A DNA stretch of 64,000 bases from JBEIGE01 sp040382055 (GTDB lineage Bacteria; Pseudomonadota; Gammaproteobacteria; Burkholderiales; Burkholderiaceae_C): positions 62,001 through 126,000 of the forward strand of contig JBEIGE010000003.1 in NCBI GenBank assembly GCA_040382055.1. Reading direction: 5' to 3'. Position 1 is the stretch's first letter, and every line of letters starts with the position of its first letter. Positions 36,390-46,088 of this stretch are shown in pieces. The position numbers were made by a program, and so were the translations under genes. Under the pieces are notes generated by a model, which did not search any database, was not told where the DNA came from, and saw only the letters and a list, made by a program, of their open reading frames with translations.

Positions 36390-39300
36390 ATGAGGATGAA
36401 GAGCATGGTCCAAAACGCCTGGTTGCGCACGCTTGTGTGGGGTCTCTTGACCCTGATGGTCGCGTGGCTGCTCGGTTGGACCGTTTTGCCGTCCCTACTC
36501 AAAGGCCAGATCCAGCGGCTCGCCACCGAGGCTACCGGCAGGTCTGTCACCGTGGGGGCGGTTTCTTTCAAACCTTGGTCGCTGGAGCTGCAGTTGTCTG
36601 ATCTGACCGTGGCTGCACCGAGCGGGTCAGTCCAGAGCGGCGCAGACCAGAGCGCTGTGCCGCCGTTGCTGCACATTGAGCGCCTCTATATAGATGCCGA
36701 ACTTCAATCCCTGTTCCGTTTGGCCCCCGTGATTGACGAAATCCGCATTGAGGGCCCGTCCCTGGCAATTACCCACCTGGGTGAGGGCCGCTTTGATTTT
36801 GACGATATATGGGCCAGACTGACGCAAGCTTCGGACCGGCCAGCGCCATCCCTGCCGCGTTTTGCCCTCTACAACCTCCAGGTTTCAGGGGGAAAGCTGG
36901 ACTTGACCGATCTTTCCCACAAGCGCAGCCACGAAGTACGTGACTTGAGCCTCAGCTTGCCCTTTTTAAGCAATCTGGATTCCTCGCGGGATGTCAAAAC
37001 CGACCTGCGCCTGGCTTTCAAGCTCAATGGCAGTGTGTTTGACAGCACAGCACAAGCCACACCGTTCGCGCAAAGCCACTCCACAAACGCGAGCTTCAAA
37101 TTCCAAGGTTTTGATCTGAAGCCTTATTTGGGCTACCTGCCTGCAGATTTACCGGTATCGCTGCAATCCGGGCTGCTTGATGCCGATTTGCGCCTGGCCT
37201 TTGAGGTTCAGGACAAGCCCACGCTCAAGTTATCCGGCACCCTGGTGGCACGCAAGGTCAAGCTTATACAAGCCGGCCAGGCGCTGGCATCATTTGAAGC
37301 CCTCAAACTGGTGGTCGACGACGCCCGGCCCCTGGTGCAGAGCCTCAAGTTGTCCCTTGCCGAGCTCACCGGCCCGGTAATCACGCTTCATCGCCACAGC
37401 GACGGACGGTTTATAAGCAGGCCGGCTGACCCAGCCCAATCGGCCTGGCATTTTGAACTTGCCAAAGCTGTGGTCAAGGGCGGTGCGCTTCGTTTTAGCG
37501 ACGACACCACCCGGCCCATGGCCCGAGTTGCGGCCAGGTCCATCAATCTGGAGGCCACAGACTTGGTCTGGCCGCCGCTTGTGCCCGCCAAACAGCCCCT
37601 GAAATTTGCCGGCGCACTGAGTCTGGAAGGTGAAAAACCAGCTGACGTGACCTTTGCCGGAGAAACCGATCAAACCACCGGCAAGGTGGATGTAACGCTC
37701 AGTACTTTGCCCTTGGGGCTGGCACAACCTTATTTGCGTCCATTTTTGCGCCCACAGCTCTCGGGCGACCTGAATTCCACACTCACTGCCGCCTGGTCTG
37801 AGCAGGGCGTTCAGGTTCTGGTCAAGTCCCTCAAGCTGGATCAAATCCGTCTGTCTGGCGACCTTCCCGCAAGCGCAGGTATTTCCAAAGCGGCAATATC
37901 CGCGGCGTCCCTGGTCAAGGCTGCAGACGTACAGGCTTCTACCTTGGCCTCCATCGGGCAACTGGAGCTGTCAGACACCCAGATTGATGTGTCCCGCAAG
38001 CGCGTGCTGGTGGGCCTCATGACCATGACCCAACCGCAGATCAAGGTCACTCGCGGCAGCGACCGGCGCTGGATGGTCGAGCGCTGGCTTACGTCGCCTC
38101 AAACAGCTGATCCAGCAGCTACAGCGGATAAAGCCGATAAAGCCGATAAAGCCGCTGCGCCGCAAGCGCAACCCTGGACCCTGGTGCTGGCCGATGCCAG
38201 CCTGCGCGGCGGCACCATTGCGTTTGAAGACCTGGCCGCACCGAGTCCTGTTTCCGTGCAGGTGGACGATGTGACTGCCCAACTGAAAGACTTTTCTCCC
38301 TCGGGTGCCAGACCCGGCGTACTCACTGTGTCGGCTCGCGTCAATGGGATCCGTGGCGATCCGGGGCAGCTGTCCTACCAGGGAAGCCTTGGCGGCAGCC
38401 CGTTTTCAATGCAGGGCAAGATCAAGCTTGCGCAAATTCCCTTGCGTCCTTTGAGTCCGTATCTCACAACAACCCTGAACATCAGCCGGGTGCGGGCCCT
38501 GGCCAGTCTGACCGGTGACCTGGCTCTTGGCAGCACACCCGTTGGACTTGAGTTGTCGCTACGTGCCGATGCCGCGCTGGAGGATTTACAGGTCAACAGT
38601 GCGCTGGCCAATCCGGCTGCCGCAACTCAGGTCGGTGAGTTGCTTAGCTGGAAATCCCTCACCCTGGGAGGCCTCGAACTTGCGCTCAAACCGGGCCAGG
38701 CCACCCGGTTTGGTGTGGGCGAAACCGTCTTGACTGATTTCTTTACCCGCCTGTCCATCGATGAGACCGGCCGCTTCAACCTGCAGGACATCGTGAGACC
38801 AAAGGTTGCTGGTGTGTCCACCGGCATGCCGACGCCGCAACCGACGCTGGAACCAGAATCGCAACCCAAGCCCATCATCAACATCGGAGCTGTGAGGCTT
38901 GTCAACGGGCAAGTGGTGTTTTCTGATCGTTTCGTCAAACCCAATTACGGCGCCAACATGACTGCCCTGACGGGCAAGCTCGGTGCATTTTCCACCCGTG
39001 AAGTTCATGGCGTGCCCCAGTTGGCCGACTTGGAGTTGCGCGGGCAGGCTGAAGGCAGTGGATCGCTGGAAATTATTGGCAAGATCAATCCCCTGTCCAG
39101 ACCCCTGTCGCTGGACATCAAGGGCAAGGTTCGTGATCTTGAGTTACCCCCCCTGTCCACCTACACCATCAAATTTGCCGGTTACGGAATAGAGCAGGGC
39201 AAGCTCGACGTGGATGTTTCCTATTTCATCAAGCCCGACGGTCAGTTGGTGGCTACAAATAAGATCGTTCTCAATCAACTCAAGTTTGGTGAGCGGGTTC

Positions 39301-40070
39301 AGTCGTCTGCGGCCAACCTGCCGGTCAAACTGGCGGCGCTGCTGTTGGCGGATCGACACGGTGTGATCGACATTGATCTGCCCTTGAGCGGCTCCATCAA
39401 CGACCCAGCGTTCGAGATTGGGCCTATCCTCTGGAAAGGCGTGCTCAACCTGATCGGCAAAGCGATTACCGCACCGTTCAGCCTGCTGGCCAGGATGTTT
39501 GGCGGCGGCGACAAAGAACTTGGCCACATTGACTTTGCCCCCGGAAGTGCGGAACTAAGCCCCATAGCCTTGCAAAGTCTGGACATGGTGGCCAAAGTCC
39601 TGATTGAGCGGCCCGCTCTGCGTCTGTCCATAGCCGGCTACGCCAGCCTGGCCGATGAGCAGGAGGCCTTCAAGCGGGAGCGCCTGCAAATCATGCTGCT
39701 GGGGGAAAAACGCCGCCAGACGCCTGTGGGGCCAAATTCTGCCTCTACAGCGCTCACAGAAGCCGACTCTGCCGACCTGGTCAAAAGGGTCTACCGTCGC
39801 TCGGACATCGCCAAACCGCGCAATCTGATCGGCCTGAGCCGAGACCTGGGAACCCAGGAGATGGAGGCGCTGCTCCTGGCCAGCATTGTGGCGTCCGAGG
39901 AGCAAATGCGCGCCCTGGCTTTGCAGCGCAGTTTGTTGGTCAAGGCCTATCTGGGTCAGCAGGTGGCCGATGACCGGCTTTATCTCAGCGTGCCATCCTC
40001 GATTGCTGAAGCGGCAACAGCTGATTCGCCCTGGGTCCCCAGGGTGCAGCTCAATATCAGTGCAAATTAG
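36390..40070 (+). CDS. DUF748 (AsmA-like) envelope protein
   Basis: The 1226-residue protein has one N-terminal transmembrane helix (about residues 11-30) followed by a very long periplasmic beta-rich region with DUF748 repeats (for example PPLLHIERLYIDAELQSLF near residue 90). The C-terminal 230 residues include IDFAPGSAELSPIALQSLD near residue 1048, which resembles the OmpA-like domain start. AsmA-like proteins are thought to form lipid-conducting bridges between membranes, but the role of DUF748 members is not settled. Residues near 575-590 carry a low-complexity DKADKADKA stretch. The gene stands alone, divergent from the transglycosylase gene. Confidence 0.85.
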   Translation: MRMKSMVQNAWLRTLVWGLLTLMVAWLLGWTVLPSLLKGQIQRLATEATGRSVTVGAVSFKPWSLELQLSDLTVAAPSGSVQSGADQSAVPPLLHIERLYIDAELQSLFRLAPVIDEIRIEGPSLAITHLGEGRFDFDDIWARLTQASDRPAPSLPRFALYNLQVSGGKLDLTDLSHKRSHEVRDLSLSLPFLSNLDSSRDVKTDLRLAFKLNGSVFDSTAQATPFAQSHSTNASFKFQGFDLKPYLGYLPADLPVSLQSGLLDADLRLAFEVQDKPTLKLSGTLVARKVKLIQAGQALASFEALKLVVDDARPLVQSLKLSLAELTGPVITLHRHSDGRFISRPADPAQSAWHFELAKAVVKGGALRFSDDTTRPMARVAARSINLEATDLVWPPLVPAKQPLKFAGALSLEGEKPADVTFAGETDQTTGKVDVTLSTLPLGLAQPYLRPFLRPQLSGDLNSTLTAAWSEQGVQVLVKSLKLDQIRLSGDLPASAGISKAAISAASLVKAADVQASTLASIGQLELSDTQIDVSRKRVLVGLMTMTQPQIKVTRGSDRRWMVERWLTSPQTADPAATADKADKADKAAAPQAQPWTLVLADASLRGGTIAFEDLAAPSPVSVQVDDVTAQLKDFSPSGARPGVLTVSARVNGIRGDPGQLSYQGSLGGSPFSMQGKIKLAQIPLRPLSPYLTTTLNISRVRALASLTGDLALGSTPVGLELSLRADAALEDLQVNSALANPAAATQVGELLSWKSLTLGGLELALKPGQATRFGVGETVLTDFFTRLSIDETGRFNLQDIVRPKVAGVSTGMPTPQPTLEPESQPKPIINIGAVRLVNGQVVFSDRFVKPNYGANMTALTGKLGAFSTREVHGVPQLADLELRGQAEGSGSLEIIGKINPLSRPLSLDIKGKVRDLELPPLSTYTIKFAGYGIEQGKLDVDVSYFIKPDGQLVATNKIVLNQLKFGERVQSSAANLPVKLAALLLADRHGVIDIDLPLSGSINDPAFEIGPILWKGVLNLIGKAITAPFSLLARMFGGGDKELGHIDFAPGSAELSPIALQSLDMVAKVLIERPALRLSIAGYASLADEQEAFKRERLQIMLLGEKRRQTPVGPNSASTALTEADSADLVKRVYRRSDIAKPRNLIGLSRDLGTQEMEALLLASIVASEEQMRALALQRSLLVKAYLGQQVADDRLYLSVPSSIAEAATADSPWVPRVQLNISAN

Positions 40071-40195
40071 CCACTTGCATCAAATAACTGCTCAGCCAGC
40101 GCGGCGGCGGCTGTTTCGCTGCGAAAATGCGCTTTCCTGAAAACTTTACCGTTTCATTTCTACTTTCCCTTTTTCCTCATGACTGAGTCTGCGCC

Positions 40196-42859
40196 GTGAC
40201 GACTGCTCCTGCCAAAAATTCCGATTCCCAAAACCTGGATGAACTTACCGGCGGTGCGTTTTCAGCACCCACCTCCGGCGAACGGGCCGCGCGCGTGCGC
40301 GAATGGCTGGGTACTGACCCCACGCCTGAGCAGATGCAGGAAGTCTTCAAGGAGCTGAGCATCAAGGATAAGGGCGCGGTCAAACCTTTGCGTCAAAAGC
40401 TTGACGAAATCAAGCGAACCCGAGTCCAGGAACTCATAGCAGCCGAGTGGGCGCTCAAGGCACAGGTGCTGCTGGACACCACCAAGCTCAATGTGGCTGA
40501 TGCCATGGCCTGGCAGCGCGATGCAGCCAAGGCCGGTGCTCCCCTGAGCAAAGAGCCGCTGAGCCACCTCAAGGCGCAACTGGCAGACCGGATCAAGGTC
40601 ATTGAAGACCTGCAACATCGCGTGCAGGTCCAGCGTGAGGCGGCTGTTTTGCTGGCCCAGCGTGTTGAAGTGTTGTCAACCAAACCCTGGCGGGATGCCC
40701 AGGCCGTCTGGGACGCCTTGCGAGGCGACATCGAACATTGGCAATCCCAGGCCTCGGGCCTCCTGTCAGACGCCAATTGGGCCAGTGTTGACGCCAAGTT
40801 TCCGCCCTTGCTCGATGCTTCACGTACGCAATTACTGGTGGTATGGGACGCCTTTGACAGTGCCTTGGCCATGGCCGCAGCTGCGGCAGTCGATCCCGCT
40901 GCCATGCTGCCCCCGGTGCCCGTTTGGGCTGACGAGTTGCGGGTCCTGCGCGGTGTACCTGCAGAGGCCAAGCCAGCCCCGAAAAAACCACGTATTGATC
41001 CTGAAATCCGTCTCAAGGCCACTGAGGCCGTGCGTGAAGTGCTCTCAAAACTGGAGCTTGAAATTGCAGAAGGCCATGGCAAGGCCAGTGCCGGAGCAGC
41101 GGCTGCCCTGCGCAACGCCTTGAAAGAGTTTGGCCGCAGCATTGATGACAAATTGGAGAGCCAGGCCCATGCGGCTTTGGCGGCGGCTGGAGAGCTTGAA
41201 GGCTGGCAGCGCTGGCGCGCCGACCAGCTGCGCGAGGCTTTGGTCACCAAGGCAGAAGCTCTGCTTAAGCGGCCCGAAGGCCAGGCGCTGGGTGGGCGAA
41301 AAATTCAGGAGGCCCTGCGCAGCCTGCGTGAGCAATGGAAACTTACCGACCAGGGTGGCGTGCCCAACCACGCCCTGTGGAAACGCTTTGATGAGGCTTG
41401 CAACGAGGCCTACAAGGTGGTCGAAGCCTGGCTGGAAAAAATCAAGGCCGAGTCGGCCGAGCATCGCGCAACCCGTCTGGCCCTGATTGAAGAGCTCAAG
41501 ACCTGGGCGGCAGACAACCGCACGGCCAAAGACAATGACTGGAAGGGCTTTCATCGGGTGCTGCTTCAGTTCGGCGACCGTTGGCGTGACAGCGGGCACA
41601 TGGGTGAAAAGGCTCTGGCCGAGTTGCAACCGCTGTGGCGAGCCGCCATAGACGACGCAGCCGCGCCCCTGGTGGCGCTTCAGCAGCAGAGCTTGCTTAA
41701 CCGCCAGGCCATGATTACCGAAGCCCAGGCGCTGGGTGCCGCGGCGGTGTTGCATATCGATGGCGTTCGTGCCCTGCAACAGCGCTGGCAGGCCGAGGCC
41801 CACCAGATCCCTATTGAGCGGCGACAGGAGCAAAAGCTCTGGGACGCGTTTCGCAAACCCATCGATGAGGCCTTTAACCGCAAAACCGCCGAGCGTGAAA
41901 AAGCCCAAGCAGCTGTCAGCGGGCGCGATCGTGATGTCATGCAGGCGGCCAAAGCATTGCAGGCGGCCAACGCCAGCGCTGACATGCCGGCCATTCGTGC
42001 TGCTATGGCGGCGCTTGAAGCCGCCTTGTCTGCCCAGTCGCTCCCTGCGGATGACTCCAAGGCGGATGCTTCAGCGGCTGGTGCTTCAGCGGCTGATACT
42101 TCGGGCGAGAGTGAAGTGCCGCTTCTGGAGGCGGCCCAGGAAGAGGCCACCAAGCCGGTGGCCGTGATACCGCGCAAACCGGTAGTGGCAGTTCGAGGCG
42201 ATGATCGCCCAGGCATGAAAAAGGCCGAGCCAGCACCCACAGGGCGCGGCGCTCGTCCGGGTCAACGTCCTCAGGAACGTTCTCATGAGCGCACCAATGA
42301 ACGATCCGGTGAACGCGCCGGTGCGCGGGCAGGGGCCCGGCCTGGAGGACGTGACAACGCGCCTGCCTTTGGTCGCGGTGCTTCGGCTGGCAACGAATTG
42401 CCTCGTTTGGGTGATGTCGCCTTTCGCGCCCAACGCGATGCCTTGGAACAAGCCCAACTGGCTCTGCGCAAGCTGGCTGCGCAAAGCCATGGTGAATCCC
42501 TCACCCAGTTGTTGCACGCCTGGGAACAGCGTAATTCCGCAGATGTACCCACACAGCAAGCCCTGGGCTCGCGGGTCTCGGCCGCCCTGCGTACGGTCTG
42601 GATACAAGCCATCGCGGCTGCGCCTTCGGGGCAAGCCGCAGAGTCTTTGTTGCGGCTGGAGATGGCCTCGGAGTTGCCCACACCCGCAGCCTATCTGGAA
42701 GCTCGTCGCGCGCTGCAATTGAAGTTGCTGACCCGGCGCAACGATCCACCGCCTGTGCAGACCTGGGGCCAGGATGTTGCCCAGGTATTGGCCGCAGCGG
42801 CCGATCCGGATACCACCAGGCGCTTGCAGGCAGTGTTAAGGGTTTTGCTTCGCGGTTAA
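40196..42859 (+). CDS. DUF349 domain-containing protein
   Basis: The 887-residue protein has several DUF349 helical repeats (about residues 290-610), rich in Trp and charged residues, and a low-complexity Ala/Arg/Glu/Gly linker (about 640-735) with repeated ER-type dipeptides. The family is widespread in proteobacteria and has no firm function. The only in-frame start near the beginning is GTG at 40196. An ATG at 40180 opens a six-codon reading frame (MTESAP) whose stop overlaps this GTG, so either coupling or a sequence error that splits the true N-terminus is possible. Confidence 0.82.
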   Translation: MTTAPAKNSDSQNLDELTGGAFSAPTSGERAARVREWLGTDPTPEQMQEVFKELSIKDKGAVKPLRQKLDEIKRTRVQELIAAEWALKAQVLLDTTKLNVADAMAWQRDAAKAGAPLSKEPLSHLKAQLADRIKVIEDLQHRVQVQREAAVLLAQRVEVLSTKPWRDAQAVWDALRGDIEHWQSQASGLLSDANWASVDAKFPPLLDASRTQLLVVWDAFDSALAMAAAAAVDPAAMLPPVPVWADELRVLRGVPAEAKPAPKKPRIDPEIRLKATEAVREVLSKLELEIAEGHGKASAGAAAALRNALKEFGRSIDDKLESQAHAALAAAGELEGWQRWRADQLREALVTKAEALLKRPEGQALGGRKIQEALRSLREQWKLTDQGGVPNHALWKRFDEACNEAYKVVEAWLEKIKAESAEHRATRLALIEELKTWAADNRTAKDNDWKGFHRVLLQFGDRWRDSGHMGEKALAELQPLWRAAIDDAAAPLVALQQQSLLNRQAMITEAQALGAAAVLHIDGVRALQQRWQAEAHQIPIERRQEQKLWDAFRKPIDEAFNRKTAEREKAQAAVSGRDRDVMQAAKALQAANASADMPAIRAAMAALEAALSAQSLPADDSKADASAAGASAADTSGESEVPLLEAAQEEATKPVAVIPRKPVVAVRGDDRPGMKKAEPAPTGRGARPGQRPQERSHERTNERSGERAGARAGARPGGRDNAPAFGRGASAGNELPRLGDVAFRAQRDALEQAQLALRKLAAQSHGESLTQLLHAWEQRNSADVPTQQALGSRVSAALRTVWIQAIAAAPSGQAAESLLRLEMASELPTPAAYLEARRALQLKLLTRRNDPPPVQTWGQDVAQVLAAAADPDTTRRLQAVLRVLLRG

Positions 42860-42898
42860 CCCAGCCCTAGGGTGTGGGTGATGACGAGGACAGGGCGC

Positions 42899-43726
42899 CT
42901 AGCCTGCGGCTTGAACTGGAATGCGCGTGGCTTTGGCTGGCCCGACTGAGTCATCAAGAACCAGGCGCAGCACTTCCAGGCGTGGGGGCCGCGCAGTCGC
43001 ATCCCAATCGCTCAGCACACGCCGGATCAGGTTGACTGGCGGATCGGTGGGCCTTGCGGTTGAAGTCCCCAGAACATGGTCAGCCGGCTTGTGGGTGTGC
43101 CCATGGATTATCTGCCCGGCTTGGGCCGCATTGAGCACATCCAACGCCGCATGCGTATCGACATCGGCGTAGACCACCTGGCTGCGTTTGCGGGCTTCGC
43201 TTTGCTGGCGCAGGCCTTGGGCAAGTGCAACCCGCTCAGTCAGCGGTTTGGCAAGAAAAGCCTGCTGCCAAGCCTGGCTGCGAACCTGCGCACGGAACTG
43301 CATATAGTCTGTGTCGGCCAGGCAAAGCGCATCGCCGTGGCTCAAGACAATTTTTTCATCCCCCAAGTGCAAAGTGCAGGGGTCGTCCAGCAGGGTCATG
43401 CCGCAGGCCTGGGCGGCCGTCTGACCGAGCAAAAAATCCCGGTTGCCATGCATGAAAAAAAGGGGGTAACGTTGCGCAGCGGCGTGCAGGGTTAAGGCAC
43501 AGTCGGCCTCAAAACCCGGTTGCTCCAGCACATCGTCCCCCACCCAGACTTCAAACAGGTCACCGAGGATGAACACCGCATCAGCCCGGGTGCAAGCCAG
43601 GTACTGCTGCCAGGCCTGCAGGGTTTGCGGCTCAGCGGCTTGCAGGTGCAGGTCCGAGATAAAGTCCAGCACCCGCCAGTGGCCGGGGGCTGCCAACGCC
43701 GCGCGCGGGCTGGCAGTGGGGCTCAT
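42899..43726 (-). CDS. lpxH: UDP-2,3-diacylglucosamine diphosphatase LpxH
   Basis: The 275-residue calcineurin-like metallophosphoesterase carries all metal motifs: DFISDLHL, GDLFEVWVGDD, HGNRDFLLG, LSHGDALC and HGHTH. LpxH cleaves the pyrophosphate of UDP-2,3-diacylglucosamine in lipid A synthesis at the inner membrane. The ATG at 43726 lies one base after the ppiB stop; the ATG at 43741 would overlap ppiB and adds only five residues. The gene is downstream of ppiB on the same strand, as in many proteobacteria. Confidence 0.93.
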   Translation of the reverse strand: MSPTASPRAALAAPGHWRVLDFISDLHLQAAEPQTLQAWQQYLACTRADAVFILGDLFEVWVGDDVLEQPGFEADCALTLHAAAQRYPLFFMHGNRDFLLGQTAAQACGMTLLDDPCTLHLGDEKIVLSHGDALCLADTDYMQFRAQVRSQAWQQAFLAKPLTERVALAQGLRQQSEARKRSQVVYADVDTHAALDVLNAAQAGQIIHGHTHKPADHVLGTSTARPTDPPVNLIRRVLSDWDATARPPRLEVLRLVLDDSVGPAKATRIPVQAAG

Positions 43727-43727
43727 A

Positions 43728-44237
43728 TCAGGCCAGGGCAACGGCTTTGTCGATCACCACGTCGTCCTTGGGCACATCGCCGTGGCCGCCTTTGGAGCCG
43801 GTTTTGACGGCGGTAATTTTGTCCACCACGTCGGTGCCGGCAATCACTTTTCCGAACACCGCATAGCCCCAACCCTGGCCGCTGGGGGAGGTGTGATCCA
43901 GAAAACCGTTGTCAGACACGTTGATGAAAAACTGCGCGGTGGCCGAGTGCGGGTCGCTGGTGCGCGCCATGGCCACGGTATAGATCTTGTTTTTCAGGCC
44001 GTTATTGGCTTCGTTGTTGATAGGTTTGTCGCTCGGTTTCTGTGACATGCCGGGCTCAAAGCCCCCACCCTGAATCATGAAGCCGGGAATGACGCGGTGA
44101 AAAATGGTCCGGTCATAGTGGCCCTTGTTCACATAGCTCAAAAAGTTGGTCACCGAGATAGGTGCCTTCTCCTGGTCGAGTTCCAGGGTGATGGTGCCGA
44201 ACTCGGCAATGTGAAGCTCTACGTGGGGATTGTTCAT
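43728..44237 (-). CDS. ppiB: Cytosolic peptidyl-prolyl isomerase (cyclophilin B)
   Basis: The 169-residue cyclophilin has no signal peptide. The active-site motif FHRVIPGFMIQGGGF is at residues 47-61 and MARTSDPHSATAQFFINV near 93. It is a proline cis-trans isomerase of the cytosol. It lies 3 nt downstream of its secreted paralogue and 1 nt upstream of lpxH, so all are probably co-transcribed. Confidence 0.94.
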   Translation of the reverse strand: MNNPHVELHIAEFGTITLELDQEKAPISVTNFLSYVNKGHYDRTIFHRVIPGFMIQGGGFEPGMSQKPSDKPINNEANNGLKNKIYTVAMARTSDPHSATAQFFINVSDNGFLDHTSPSGQGWGYAVFGKVIAGTDVVDKITAVKTGSKGGHGDVPKDDVVIDKAVALA

Positions 44238-44240
44238 GGT

Positions 44241-44837
44241 TTATTTCAGGAGGGTTGCGGAGTTGATGAGCACAGGTGTTACAGGCACGTTCTGGTTCAT
44301 GCCCATGGATCTGGTCGGAACACCACGTATTTTATCGACCACGTCCATGCCGCTGACCACTTTGCCAAACACAGCGTAACCGTGTCCATCAGGCTGTGGC
44401 GCATTGAGCATGGCGTTGTCCACCACATTGATGAAGAACTGCGCAGTCGCGGAATCAGGCACCGAGGTACGCGCCATGGCAATCGTACCTCGGTCATTTT
44501 TCAGGCCATTGCGTGCCTCTAGGGGAATCGGCGCTCGGGTTCTCTTCTCAAGCATTTGAGCCGCCATGCCGCCGCCCTGGATCATGAAGCCATCGATCAC
44601 CCGGTGAAAGATGGTGTTGTCGTAGTGTTTGTCGTTCACATACTGAAGAAAGTTTTCAACTGTTTTCGGGGCTTTGTCAGGGCTCAGCTCCACAACGATA
44701 TCGCCCATGGAGGTAGACAGCTTCACGCGCGGTGCCGCATTTTGCGCATGGGCTGATGCGGTCAGCAGCGCCAGCACTGAAATCATTAAAGCGCCAGAGA
44801 GCTGCTTGAGAAAAAGGGTGGGGAATAGTTGTGTCAT
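44241..44837 (-). CDS. ppiA: Periplasmic peptidyl-prolyl isomerase (cyclophilin A)
   Basis: The 198-residue cyclophilin has a signal peptide (residues 1-32, cleavage after SAHA). The catalytic segment FHRVIDGFMIQGGGM is followed by MARTSVPDSATAQFFINVVD. It assists folding of periplasmic and outer-membrane proteins. Its start overlaps the stop of the L,D-transpeptidase gene by 4 nt, and it is followed 3 nt later by ppiB. Confidence 0.93.
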   Translation of the reverse strand: MTQLFPTLFLKQLSGALMISVLALLTASAHAQNAAPRVKLSTSMGDIVVELSPDKAPKTVENFLQYVNDKHYDNTIFHRVIDGFMIQGGGMAAQMLEKRTRAPIPLEARNGLKNDRGTIAMARTSVPDSATAQFFINVVDNAMLNAPQPDGHGYAVFGKVVSGMDVVDKIRGVPTRSMGMNQNVPVTPVLINSATLLK

Positions 44838-46081
44838 CCGATGGTTGCCTCATAAAAAATTTTCCACTGGCTGCCGTTTCGCGTCCAGTATTGGCGCTTG
44901 GTCGGGCCGGTACGCGTGCCGTCTGTCACTTCGCCAAAAGTAACGACCATGGTGTCTGCTGCATCAGTCCAGCGCAGCAAAGACAGGTCTTTGAGCTGGA
45001 TACCCCGGCCATTGACTTTGCTGATCTCCTGGCGCAGACCGGGCGTCCAGTCATGCAGGGTCTTGCCATGACTGTTGAAGTCATCAGAATAAAAACGCAG
45101 CACCTGATCGAGATTGCCGCTGGTTTTGGCTTTGCGCCAGGCGGTCAGGGCCTCTTCAAAGGGTTTTCTATCCGCTTTGACATGTTTAGGAGCCACCCAT
45201 TCCAGCCGTGGCGCAATCACTACCGGCGTCGTGCGAACCTCAACTGTGCGCACCAAGGTCTCCAGGTCCGGGTTGGCCAACACCACGCAGCCGTCGGTGG
45301 CCAGCGGCGGGCGTGAAAACTGGTCAGGTGGGGTGCCATGCAGCCAGATGCCGCTGCCGGTTTTTCCCCGCTTGGTGTCCAGCATATTGGGGTAACTGAT
45401 GGGCAGGGCACCGGAGCCGTAAAAATCGGTCAGGGATTTGGGGTTCAGGTTGCTGGTAATGAAGTAAACCCCCAGCGGAGTTCGCAAGTCACCTTCTACC
45501 GACTTTTCCACGCCAGACTTGCCCACGGAAATATAGTAGTCGGCAACCAACTGCAGCCCGTCGGATCTATTGGCAAAGAGGTAGAGGCGTGAGCGTGATG
45601 CATCCACTGCAATCGCATGCTTGTTGCGTGGTGACAGCGACATGAACTGCGAAGGAATCGTGTCCGGTGGTGGTCGCTCGCGAAGCGCCTTAAGCCGGAT
45701 TCGCGACTCTTCGCGCAGTTCATTGAGAGCGGGCGCTGCCAGCGTGGCCAGGCTGCCCGGTACATCACCCACCACACGAACTGGCCTGGACCTGGCAGCC
45801 AGCAAGTCGCCGTAAACCAGCTGGGCGAGTTGGAAATTAGGGAAATCATTGACCAGTTTTTCTGCTTTGAGCAGCGCTTCACGGGTCTGACCGGCTCCAA
45901 TCAGGCGGTAGGTTTCAATCAAGCGGTTTTCAGCAGTGCCCTGCAGCGAATTGCTGTGCTCGACGACGGGCACGGCCTCCTTGCCGCGAACTTGTTTGAC
46001 CGTATTGGCGCTTGCGTGGAGCGTGCTCAATGCGCTCGACGTTACAAGCAAAATAGAAACAAGGCCTTGAGTTGCACGCAT
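44834..46081 (-). CDS. L,D-transpeptidase (YkuD) with C-terminal NTF2-like domain
   Basis: The 415-residue secreted protein has a signal peptide (about 1-25), a helical region, and a YkuD catalytic domain (about 153-290) with H249 and the nucleophile C265 in HGTPPDQF...TDGCVVLAN. The C-terminal domain (305-415) has an NTF2-like pattern (VLRFYSDDF, WKIFYE). L,D-transpeptidases make 3-3 crosslinks or anchor lipoproteins to peptidoglycan. The C-terminal domain resembles the last 110 residues of the TPR protein encoded 7 nt upstream, so the two probably act together. Confidence 0.9.
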   Translation of the reverse strand: MRATQGLVSILLVTSSALSTLHASANTVKQVRGKEAVPVVEHSNSLQGTAENRLIETYRLIGAGQTREALLKAEKLVNDFPNFQLAQLVYGDLLAARSRPVRVVGDVPGSLATLAAPALNELREESRIRLKALRERPPPDTIPSQFMSLSPRNKHAIAVDASRSRLYLFANRSDGLQLVADYYISVGKSGVEKSVEGDLRTPLGVYFITSNLNPKSLTDFYGSGALPISYPNMLDTKRGKTGSGIWLHGTPPDQFSRPPLATDGCVVLANPDLETLVRTVEVRTTPVVIAPRLEWVAPKHVKADRKPFEEALTAWRKAKTSGNLDQVLRFYSDDFNSHGKTLHDWTPGLRQEISKVNGRGIQLKDLSLLRWTDAADTMVVTFGEVTDGTRTGPTKRQYWTRNGSQWKIFYEATIG

Positions 46082-46088
46082 GCAAGGA

